In this document: positions 39,503 to 48,654 of the stretch, piece by piece
How positions within the stretch are numbered: position 1 is the stretch's first letter
Layout: each line of letters starts with the position of its first letter
Assembly (NCBI GenBank): GCA_013396635.1
Contig: WBMW01004867.1
Span: forward strand, 788,373 to 852,372
From: Penelope pileata
Taxonomy: Eukaryota > Chordata > Aves > Galliformes > Cracidae
Direction of reading: 5' to 3'
Length of the DNA stretch: 64,000 nt
The notes under the pieces: model-generated
What the model was told of the DNA's origin: nothing
Seen by the model: only the letters and a program-made list of their open reading frames with translations
Database searches by the model: none
Position numbers and translations under genes: made by a program

Positions 39503-40213
39503 GTTCACAGTGCAAGGTTTTGGACGCATAGGGCTGTAAGAGCAGCCCCTGTGAGCAGAGCCCAGCCGCTGCCTCATGTCAGAGCAGAGCCAGCTCCAGC
39601 TGCTCCAAAAGGGACCTGCTGCTGGCCAGAGCTGAGCCATGAGTGATGCTGGGTGTGATCTGGGAGATCAGATTTAAGAAAGGGAAAAAGTGCTGCACAA
39701 CAGTACCTGGGAGAGAGGAATGAGAAAATGTGAGGGAATTCACCCTGCAGCCACCGAGGCTGGTGCAGAAGGAGGGCAGGAGGTGCTCCAGGCACAGAGC
39801 AGAAGTTCCCTGCAGCCCAGGAGAGGCCCATGATGGAACAGGCTTCCCCCCTGCACCCATGGGCACCACTGGAGCAGATCTCCACGTGCAGCCATGGAGG
39901 AGCTCACAGTGCAGCAGTGGGTGGGGACTGAAGGAGGCTGCAGCCCATGGAGAGTCCCCACAGGAGTAGACTCTAGCACTCTACATTTAGTTTTGTTTTT
40001 GTTTCTTACTAACTTACTCTGCCATTGATTGGCACTAAATTAAATTAATCTTCCCCAAGCTAAACCTGTTTTGTCTATTATAGTAAATGGTGAGTGAGCT
40101 CCCTGTCTTGACTGAGAAACTTGTTCATCATATTTTCACCCCCTGTTTTGCTGAAGGAGGAGAGAGAGCAGCTGGGTGGGCACCTGGCAGTCAGCCATGG
40201 CCAACCCACCACA
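39503..40213 (+). mobile_element. Avian ERV LTR-type element, + strand
   Basis: The right part matches a common avian LTR 3' region as I remember it: GATTGGCACTAAATTAAATT, then CTTCCCCAAGCTAAACCTG, then GTGAGTGAGCTCCCTGTC, then TGGGTGGGCACCTGGCA. It ends in AACCCACCACA (CA at 40212-40213). The left part (39520-39960) is GC-rich and gives long overlapping open frames on both strands, which I take as base-composition artefacts. The start is uncertain and I see no clear target duplication. No viral protein is discernible. Confidence 0.62.
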
Positions 40214-40274
40214 AGGCTGTGGCAACGATTATTGAAAAACCATTGTGGAAGATCTGCTGAACCATTTATAAAAT

Positions 40275-41036
40275 GATGCGGAGGAATAACCGCATGTACC
40301 AGTACAGGCTGGGGGACGACCTGCTGGAGAGGAGCTCTACAGAGAGGGACCTGGGGGTCCTGGTAGATGACAGGTTGGCCATGAGCCAGCAGTGTGCCCT
40401 GGAGGCTAAGAAGGCCAATGGGATCCTAGGGTGCATTAAAAAGAGTATTGCCAGCAGGTCGAGGGAGGTGATCCTTCCCCTCTACTCTGCCCTGGTCAGG
40501 CCTCAGCTGGAGTACTGCATCCAGTTCTGGGCTCCCCTGTATAAGAAAGACAGGGACCTCCTAGAAAGAGTCCAGCGGAGGGCCACAAAGATGATAAAGG
40601 GCCTGGAGCATCTCCCCTATGAGGAGAGGCTCAGTAAGCTGGGTCTGTTCAGCCTGGAGAAGAGAAGGCTGAGAGGGGACCTGATCCATGTTTATGAGTG
40701 TCTTAGTTGCGGGAGGCAAACGGAGGTGGGGAACCTCTTTTCGGTGGTCAGTGGGGGCAGGACAAGGGGCAATGGCCTTAAGCTGGAGCACAAGAAGTTC
40801 CGCACCAACATGCGGAAGAACTTCTTCACGGTGCGGGTGACGGAGCACTGGAACAGGCTGCCCAGGGAGGTTGTGGAGTCTCCTTCCCTGGAGATATTCA
40901 AGACCCGCCTGGATGCCTACCTGTGCAACCTGCTGTAGGGAACCTGCTCTGGCAGGGGGGTTGGACTCGATGATCTCTTGAGGTCCCTTCCAACCCCTGC
41001 AATTCTGTGATTCTGTGATTCTGTGATTCTGTGATT
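40275..41036 (+). mobile_element. CR1 LINE 3' third with an uninterrupted reading frame
   Basis: A 5'-truncated CR1 whose frame 40273-40938 stays open for 221 codons through the natural end of the reverse-transcriptase ORF. It includes YRLGDDLLERSSTERDLGVL, REVILPLYSALVRPQLEYC, ERLSKLGLFSLEKRRLRGDL, and NFFTVRVTEHWNRLPREVVE, with the stop after LCNLL. The 3' UTR (GGTTGGACTCGATGATC) and four ATTCTGTG tail units follow. The lack of stops and the clean tail make this the youngest CR1 in the window. It lacks the catalytic FADD segment and the endonuclease, so it cannot move by itself. Confidence 0.96.
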
Positions 41037-42780
41037 TAATGGAGTATTTTCATATTCATATTTCTGATAAGGTAGCTCTCTTTTATGTTATTCTTTAATT
41101 TTGCAACTCATTCTGACTTTAATAGGCAGTACTTTCCTTGTAAAAATAAGAAGATAAAGAGATAGCCTTTTAGAAGACTTCACTGCATCATAGCAAAATT
41201 TTGAAGGACATTTGCTACCTACCAAGATTTGAGATCAGCAACTGCCTTACAGTTTTTCCAGACTAGTGCCATGATCTCCCAGTTAGAGAATTTTTCAAGA
41301 ACACTTCTGCTAACTATATTTGGCCATACACTCGCATACAACTATATTTCTGGCAGGATATCTGCTGATGTTCCTGACACGAGAAAGAACTCAAGAATTT
41401 GTGGGACATGGTACAGAGAATCTAGGCTCTAACAATAAGAGGTGAAAGCAATTTAACTGAGAGTTCTAGGCATACAGCACACTGAGTACAAAATGTATGT
41501 TGTTTATGACCATAATATAAATTATATGAAAATTGTGATTGTTTGGCTAAGATATATGAAATACCTAAATGAGAAACTGACTAGCAAAACTTGCACAGTA
41601 TGTTCTGATCAAAGTACTTAAATGAGAATGCTAAAATCAATGTAACTGAGCAATCACTAAAAGTGGTTTAGAAGGGAGTGTTAGTGAAATCAGGAGAAGA
41701 ATAAACTTGCTTTGTTAGTATTAAACAGGACAAGAAATCCAATGAGACTAGCTAGGGAGTTTGGAGTAAATTAGATGAGCTGTAACCATACATACACTTT
41801 TTTTCTTCATGAGATTGCCTTTCAGTCTACTACCAGGATTCCTTTGGTGTCTGAGCTCTGCTTTTTATTTTCCAACGAAAGATGGGAAGGAATGACATGA
41901 GTTGTTGCAAGAACACTCCCTCTCTATCACATAGCTCTACATTTTTTGTAATTACTGTCATGAACCAGTCAAGATTAATCCTAAATTTAACTTTTCTGAC
42001 TCAACTATTCCTAATCATTTATCAAAGCAACTAGGGTATCCCATGTAAAGCTAAATTTTCAATGTGAATAATTTCCATTTCTAGTCAATGGGAAGAAATA
42101 GCATTTTTAGTACACTCTGTCTGACCTCTTTAGATGTCCAATTTACTAATCATTTTATTACTTCATCTCCTTTTATGTTTGTGAGTTGTGTGTTAAGAAG
42201 ACAGTTTCATCAAAATTATTTGCATTTTTTTCCAAGTAAATGTAGCAAATAATTACAGTTCTGTAGTTTGCTTTTGTTACCAGTTATATTATTCTTTCAT
42301 TATTTTAGCTCTTGCAAACATTTTTAAAGTTCACTTTATTCAATTATTCTTTTCTTTGGATGAATATTATGTCTTATAAAACTTGTACTATAATCTCTTG
42401 TGATGCTAAGAAGTAAAACGGTTTCTGAAAACTAGTTGTGTAATGTCAGCATAAAATTTCTCTTTTGGTGAAGTATTTTGTGTTAATAACCATGCTAGTT
42501 AGAATATGTTTGTTTGAAAAAGGAGGAGTATGTCATGTGAATTAAGTTCCTAAATGTTTTTCTTTTTAAATCTCTACTTGCTGTCATAGTGATGACAATG
42601 ACTGCCGAAACAGCTTCTACAGGCCCATTAACTACAGGGCTTCAGTTAAACTTGTTATCACACACAGTGTCTGTCATTATAATTTTAATACAGATTGTGG
42701 AGGTGCAGAAAAGATCTCTCTCATGCAATTGGAATGGTAATACCACTGGAATGGTTTCTTGATTTTATAGTATTTTAGGG

Positions 42781-42806
42781 TTTTGACTGTAGTTATACAG
42801 TCAAAA
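42781..42806. repeat. Perfect 10-bp inverted repeat, 6-base loop
   Basis: Arms TTTTGACTGT and ACAGTCAAAA around AGTTAT. A DNA or intronic RNA hairpin is possible. It lies about 45 bases before an LTR boundary. Confidence 0.7.
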
Positions 42807-42852
42807 TCAATTTGTTTGTTGATTTATTTATTTTATAACTGTTATATGCAAT

Positions 42853-43090
42853 TGTTGTGGTCTTACCTGGCAGGCAGCTCAGCAGCACACAGCTGTTCGT
42901 TCATTCCCAGCCCTCACAGTGTGATGGGGGAGAGAACTGGGAAAATAACAAAGTAGAAGTCATGGTTAAGACAAAAACTTTTTACTAAGACAGAGAAGTA
43001 AGGGAAAAGTAATAGTCATGACAATTTCATACATGTTTACAAAATAAGAGATGCACAGCACAAGTTTCTGCTGTGGTTCTGAAAAGATTC
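42853..43090 (-). mobile_element. Avian ERV LTR remnant, minus strand
   Basis: Begins TGTTGTGGTCTTACC, the same first eight bases as the solo LTR at 18287. It continues with the family's order: GTGTGATGGGGGAGAGAAC, then ACTTTTTACTAAGACAGAG, then a region near 43050 of GCACAGCACAA. The other end is eroded and I could not find a target duplication. It covers only the 3' part of the LTR. Confidence 0.72.
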
Positions 43091-43166
43091 ATCTCTGTGG
43101 TTCCAAAGAATCCAGGGGTCTTGGAGGTACTTAAGTAAATGAGGGGAGAATCTCAGGTAGAGTAGT

Positions 43167-43201
43167 GTCAAACCACTTGCTGGTTTGACGTGAGTCAAAC
43201 C
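43167..43201. repeat. Three-arm inverted repeat (GTCAAACC / GGTTTGAC / GTCAAACC)
   Basis: GTCAAACC at 43167-43174, its complement GGTTTGAC at 43182-43189, and GTCAAACC again at 43194-43201. The middle arm can pair with either neighbour, with loops of 7 and 4 (GTGA) bases. Confidence 0.7.
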
Positions 43202-43412
43202 CATCTTACTTTTCTCTAAACTTATTCAATTTGTAGACTGTTTGTGCTGCTGTATTGACAAATCAACAACTGTCTTTATTATATCACTTAAATTTCTTGC
43301 AAGGTCTACTCTCTTCTGAGACTTTACCCATGAACTGAAAGAAAAAAAAAACTTAAAGACGTTTTGGGTCATAGTTTTGAAATAAGAAAATATTATTATG
43401 AATGTAAATACA

Positions 43413-43859
43413 TGTCTTAGTTTCTAGCTGAGACAGACATTGCTTTCCTCATAGTGTCTGGTATGAAGCTGTGTTTTGGTTCTAGAAGAAAAACAAAGCT
43501 GATAACACCTGGCAGCGTTGAACAGAGCCAAGGACATTTTTCAGTCTCTCGGTTTCTTGTATCTCTCTGTCAGCGACGGAGCTGGGGGGACACAGGGAGC
43601 TGAGAGGGGACAGGAATGGGGCAGATGACCCAAACTGACCAAAGGGATATTCCATACTACATGACATCATGTAATATAAAGAAAGTGTTATCTGGGGGGG
43701 CGGAAGAGGGGCACTGCTTGGGGACTGGCTGGGCATCGGTCAGTGGGTGATGAGCCCTTGCTTTGTGTATCATTTATTTTTGTATATATATATATAATTA
43801 CTGTTATTTCTTTTACTTCCTTTGCTGTCTTAGTAAAATAGCTTTTACCCCAACCCATG
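43413..43859 (+). mobile_element. Avian ERV LTR, + strand, running into an assembly gap
   Basis: Starts TGTCTTAGTTTCTAGCTG, matching the reversed start of the solo LTR at 18287-18678. It follows the same family order: TGATAACACCTGGCAGCG, then GATGACCCAAACTGACC, then GGGACTGGCTGGGCATCGGTC. A promoter-like part has TGACATCA (43662-43669) and an AT-rich TATA-like box TAATATAAAG (43672-43681). The sequence breaks at the N run in the region where the family's GC-rich 3' end should be. The G- and A-rich bases after the gap (43953-44020) may be its end. No viral coding sequence is visible. Confidence 0.82.
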
Positions 43860-43952
43860 NNNNNNNNNNNNNNNNNNNNNNNNNNNNNNNNNNNNNNNNN
43901 NNNNNNNNNNNNNNNNNNNNNNNNNNNNNNNNNNNNNNNNNNNNNNNNNNNN
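43860..43952. other. Assembly gap (93 N)
   Basis: 93 unresolved bases inside or at the end of an LTR. Flanking CAACCCATG and AAATCTTGGGGGGG suggest a G-rich or repeat stretch that failed to assemble. The true gap length may differ. Confidence 0.99.
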
Positions 43953-44750
43953 AAATCTTGGGGGGGAAAAAAAAAAGAAGAAGCTATTGAGCTATTGGTG
44001 CGCAAACAACAAGTGGTTGATAAAACTATATTGAAATCTGAATAGAGAATACTATCTGGAGTAAAAACCATGGAGTTGGCTATTTAGTCCTGACTTCTAA
44101 CATGCACTTTGCAGTAAAATTGTTGATATGATATTATAACACTTACAGTTTCGTTAATAATGCTATCAATGTAATCCACTGCAATTACTTTGTCTATTAT
44201 CTAACATATCGGTGCAGTCATCACTTTCTAGATGGAGTCCTAAGATTTTTAAATTTTGTTCCTCATATCATAGCCCTAAAAAAGGGACTAAGGACTAGAG
44301 TGCAAAGAAACTATGAAATTATGCGAACATATTTTCAGGTCCTGAGTAGCTAAATTCTTACTGTCATGTAAGATGGCTGTGGAGCTGGACAAAAGCAGGC
44401 TTTATTCTTGAGGAGATGGCTAAGCAAAGTTTTCTCCTTTTAGTACAAAGAAGATATAATTTCCAAAGTTGACTTCATTCCTAAAGTATATGAAGCAAGA
44501 CAGACAACTCTAGGAGTGAATTTTATTTAGTAAAATATGATACCGTGTGTTAACAGTGAACCACTTCAATATTGTATCTATTTAAAGCCAAGATTAGAGT
44601 TTTGTTGACATGGATAATTTCCATTTCTCTCTTTACTTGGTTAGATTATCTTTAGATTTTAGCCTGCTCAGAAATATGTACTGTATCTGATGACTGATTA
44701 ATCTCTTTCTATAAACTCTAGTCATTGAGTCATGTCTTAAATGTTTACAG

Positions 44751-44873
44751 GCACATGTTACTGTGGCAGGTGTAAATGTGCAAACTCAGGAGGAAGTGGT
44801 CTGGTCTATGGCAAATTTTGTGAATGTGATGACAGAGAATGCATAGATGATGAAACAGAAGAGATTTGTACAG
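44751..44873 (+). CDS. ITGBL1: ITGBL1 exon encoding I-EGF repeat III
   Basis: 123 bases, phase 1 at both ends. The acceptor is AAATGTTTACAG and the donor ACAG|GTATGT. The peptide opens TCYCGRCKCANSGGSGLVYG, then KFCECDDRECIDDETEEICTG. It has eight cysteines, with the 'CECDDREC' acidic pattern typical of alternate integrin EGF repeats. It matches human ITGBL1 repeat III almost residue for residue by memory. It is the shortest of the five exons because this repeat form has a compact C-terminal half. Removing or doubling it would keep the reading frame. Confidence 0.96.
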
Positions 44874-45112
44874 GTATGTGTTTTAGTGAGTACACTAATA
44901 ATGGGGAAGATGAATGTAGTGTGTTATAAAATTAGTTTATTAATGTGGACTTACAAAATGTTTACTGAACATATGAATTAAAAACAGAGTACTGCTAGCA
45001 AATTTTAAGTGGGAATTTCAGATACAGAAATGAGCTAAGGTGGAGTTTAGAGAATGAAGAAATCCTTTGACATCCTCCTCTTTTTGGAAGAACTGAAGAG
45101 AGATCATTTAAA

Positions 45113-45130
45113 TGATCATGATCATGATCA
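45113..45130. repeat. 18-base perfect palindrome of ATGATC units
   Basis: TGATCATGATCATGATCA reads the same on both strands. It is followed by further CATGATC and ATCATG copies to about 45152. It is a short hexamer repeat that happens to be self-complementary. Confidence 0.8.
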
Positions 45131-48100
45131 AATCATGATCAAATTATCATGAGATAATTCACTAGAGTACTTCATACCATACTGCAGCTGTCTTTGGTAG
45201 AAAATAAGTAGTGTGAGTGTTTTGTGGCACAGATGACAGTGAGAGGGAGGGTCAGAGAGAAAACAAAAGAAAAATAAAAAAAAAACAGATTATTGAGAAT
45301 TTTGGCGAGAAAGAGAAAAAAAAAGGAACAAGAATAAATTTGAACTCAAAAGCAATTCAGGAGATAAGAAGGGAAAGGAATAAATGAAGAAAAAATTCAC
45401 CTGTGATAGAAAAGGCAAGAGAATATGATGAACTCTGCTGAAAGAAGCTGATAGAAATGCAAGCAAAATCCAAATGGTGCTTTAATTTCATTATGAATTA
45501 GGAACCTAGCAATTAAATGCTGTGTAATACATGCCATTTATAGCATTATAAATGCTGTTGCATATATTACTAGGGAGGCTTGTTCTTGAAATGAAAGTTA
45601 CTACAAATATTGTACAAGCTATACACATGCATAAAGTGTCTGTGTGCATACAGAAGTACTCAGTGCTGCTCTTAGAATATCCAAGCTCTAATAATACTGC
45701 ATGCTTTGTATGTGTGTGTGCATACGCGTGTGTGTAAAAATATAGCATACCTGAACGTAAAGTCTTTACCTGTCTCTATTCTCACACATAGAACAAAATA
45801 AATTCTATTTATTTATGTGTCTTTTATGGCAGTAAGAACCAGTTTTTTTTTTCCCCTTGAGATTAGGTAGGGATTTCAAATGAGGGTAAGTACATAGAAT
45901 GGTCCTTTGAAGTACAAATATAGGAGTAAAGGACAGTATTTCTGGCAATTACCTGAAATAAAATGAGTGGAGGACGATAGTATTATATGTCGATTATCCA
46001 ATTTACATTTATTTGCTTGTAAACATTGGATATGGTACCAACTATGATACAAATTCAACTTATTTCCCGTAAATTCTCCTTCTTCAGTTTTTGTCAGTTT
46101 TTTCTCTGTCTGTGTTGCTGCTGATTGACATTGTTAGGTTTTTCTCAGTATTTTTTTTCCCTTTGTTTTATCCAATGACACCATGTTTCGAAGCAGACCA
46201 GATGCATTTCTGTACAAAGCTAGCTTTGTGTATATACAGAAATCAAAGTGTGCTGATATATAAGGATAAAAATGTTCATAGATTCAAATCTGTAATGTTT
46301 GTAATTCATCAGTGCATAAAGCTTTGATACCTTGTATAGGGTTTGAAGCCTTACAAAGGAAATATAAACTATTGGCACATTTGATTTTCTTGTTGTAAAT
46401 TGAAAAGTTTATGCACTTAGTATATGAGTGTTAGATATTGCTTTGCTTTCTAAGATGAACCTATGCAGCACATAAACTATGTATTAAATCAGAAAAAATT
46501 GACAGCTTATGACCTGAAAGGTCAAAAGCACATAATTTTATAGCAGAAAAAGCAGATCCCATCCCTGTATCTGGTTACGGTTTCTTTCTGCCACCCTGAT
46601 GTCTACTTTGATATCTTTTATCCATTCTTTCTTTCCATGGAATTTCCACCGCGGTAATCATTCAGGTTTATTCATGAAGCAATAAGGAAATGGTCTTCCA
46701 ACGCAGGCAATCTGTACTTATCTAGCAATTGTCCCTAGTTGCTCTGCATAGAGACTGTAAACCTAATTGGTGCCTGTTCTGCTTTCATGGTGTGTAGAAC
46801 CTACTTAGTTGCTACGTAGTCTTTATTTCCCTTGAATGTTTCTGACTATAAGCAAGCCTGGAAGATTGTTATTGTCTTCAGAGAAAGCCAGCTCAGGGGG
46901 ATCAAGCTAATAAAAAATCAAAAGCTTCTATTTATATACATTTTTAAGGCCTGCAGCTGTGAGGTGGAATTTTATCCTGGAAAAGCTTCCAATGCAATGT
47001 TGAGATATGGGTAACTCGCATTTTAGTCTTTGCACGAGTGGATGGTATTTTTAAGCAAAGCAATTATTAGAGTAGCACTTACTAGGTAGAGCACAGTTAC
47101 AACAGTGTATCAAGCTTTTCACCTGAATTCTTTCAGTTGGTTGTTTCTGCTTCACCGGGTATTTGAGGTTATGCAAAATTTGGAATCAAGCTGCAGTTTA
47201 TTCTTCATAAAGTTCTAGCAAATCAGATTCTGATCCTGATCTTTTTTATCTAAGGCTATGCGCTCTAATGGAGCAACTTTATCTTCAGTCAACGGAAAGA
47301 GGCATTGTCAAACTGTATTATTTATTTCATATTTGGGGACTATATAAATGTGAGTGAAAGATGAATTAGAGATGTTTTAATCGACAAGAACTGCCAACAG
47401 CTTAAATTAATTTACTCCATCATTTTTCCCCTTTTCTTGTCCACTGTTCAAGAGCAACCTATTGATAATATGTGATGTTATATACTGTATTGATTGTTTA
47501 GTTATGTACATAAGAGGGTATTATTCTCTTCTATTATTGTTTCACATATCACCTAGCAATTGCAATGAAAATTCAATGTGGAATTCTAGAAACAGGAAAA
47601 AAAATGTATCCCACAGGTCTAAATTTAATCTCTGATAGTTAATGAGAATATATATACCAGCTGAGTATATGTTGAAGGAGACAGCATGGTCTACTATGCT
47701 TTACATACTACAGTGAAAAAAGGACAAGATGCTGACTTGATCCTGGGTCCTTCTAGTAAAGAAATTATAGCTTTCAGATTAGTAAGAGTTGCAGCTACTT
47801 TAACGTAAATGCTTTTTGTCATTGAAGCACATGGCAGAAATGCCTTAGTGGAATAAAATGTTTGGTAGCTTGTTTCATGAAGTTTCAGATGACCCACATA
47901 TCTTTTCAAGAGAGGAGAGGTTTGTTAAAAGAAGACTTAAAATGTTCATTTTACTAATTCTTATCTTTCATGAACTGTGATATCCATGCTCAAAAATGTT
48001 ATTGTTAGGTAAGAAGAGAAGCCACATACAATGTGGAATTTGTAGTAAATCAAGTTCTCTCTTCTGGAATTATCTGAAGAGTTGAGAACACAGTGTTTTG

Positions 48101-48331
48101 TTAGATATGCCCAGTATCGCGGGCAGGTGTGTTTCACCTTAATATTTAAAGCTGTGCTTAACTTGTGACTATGGCATTTACTGTCTTTCAAATGTATCTG
48201 TAAAAGATAAAAAGGATATAAAAAATATAAAAACACCAATGCCATTTTCTTAGTGTTTATTGATGAGAGAGCTGTGATTAAACGAAAACGTGCTCTGATG
48301 TAGACATGGTGAAAAGTATAAAGCACATATC

Positions 48332-48367
48332 TTTTGTTTTACTTGATGCAAATCAAGTAAAACAAAA
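48332..48367. repeat. Perfect 16-bp hairpin with GCAA loop
   Basis: Arms TTTTGTTTTACTTGAT (48332-48347) and ATCAAGTAAAACAAAA (48352-48367) enclose GCAA, a GNRA-type tetraloop if transcribed. A further partial copy, TTTACTTGATGCA, follows at 48369-48382. It lies about 150 bases before the repeat IV exon in the sense direction of the gene, so it would be in the pre-mRNA. Confidence 0.9.
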
Positions 48368-48513
48368 CTTTACTTGATGCAGTCTGCAAACTGTTTCTAT
48401 TCTGAGTCCAGTAGTATAAGTTTTTAAAAGAAAAATGATCAAAACAGTTAAATTGCTAATGCTTCTTAAAAACTTGCCTCTTTCTCACTTTATAAAATTT
48501 GTTTTGGGTTAAG

Positions 48514-48654
48514 GCCATGGAAAGTGTTACTGTGGAAACTGTTACTGTGAGGCTGGTTGGCATGGAGATAAATGTGAATTCCAGTGTGACATCACCCCTT
48601 GGGAGATCAAGAAAAGATGCACATCTCCAGATGGCAAAATCTGCAGTAACAGAG
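48514..48654 (+). CDS. ITGBL1: ITGBL1 exon encoding I-EGF repeat IV
   Basis: 141 bases, phase 1 at both ends. The acceptor GTTTTGGGTTAAG has a purine-interrupted pyrimidine tract, the weakest-looking of the set. The donor is CAGAG|GTGTGT, also a less common form. The peptide runs HGKCYCGNCYCEAGWHGDKC, then EFQCDITPWEIKKRC, then TSPDGKICSNRG, eight cysteines. It agrees with human ITGBL1 repeat IV. Both splice sites deviate from consensus, so this exon is the best candidate for skipping. Loss would be in frame. Confidence 0.96.

Larger units (their letters stand above)
39107..44750 (+). other. ITGBL1 intron between repeats II and III
   Basis: 5644 bases, GTAAGA to TTTACAG. It holds four repeat insertions (LTR at 39503-40213, CR1 at 40275-41036, LTRs at 42853-43090 and 43413 onward), the 93-base gap, and small perfect inverted repeats at 42781 and 43167. 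The stretches 41037-42780 and 43953-44750 show nothing I recognise. Confidence 0.9.
44874..48513 (+). other. ITGBL1 intron between repeats III and IV
   Basis: 3640 bases, GTATGT to GGGTTAAG. No transposon core seen. It holds an 18-base palindrome at 45113-45130, a purine-rich stretch around 45250-45420, a TG-rich patch at 45709-45735, and a strong hairpin at 48332-48367. Confidence 0.9.

Noticed and set aside
39574..39979. Overlapping open frames of 79-103 codons on both strands
   Set aside because: They lie in a GC-rich LTR-type element, overlap in several frames and show no domain pattern.
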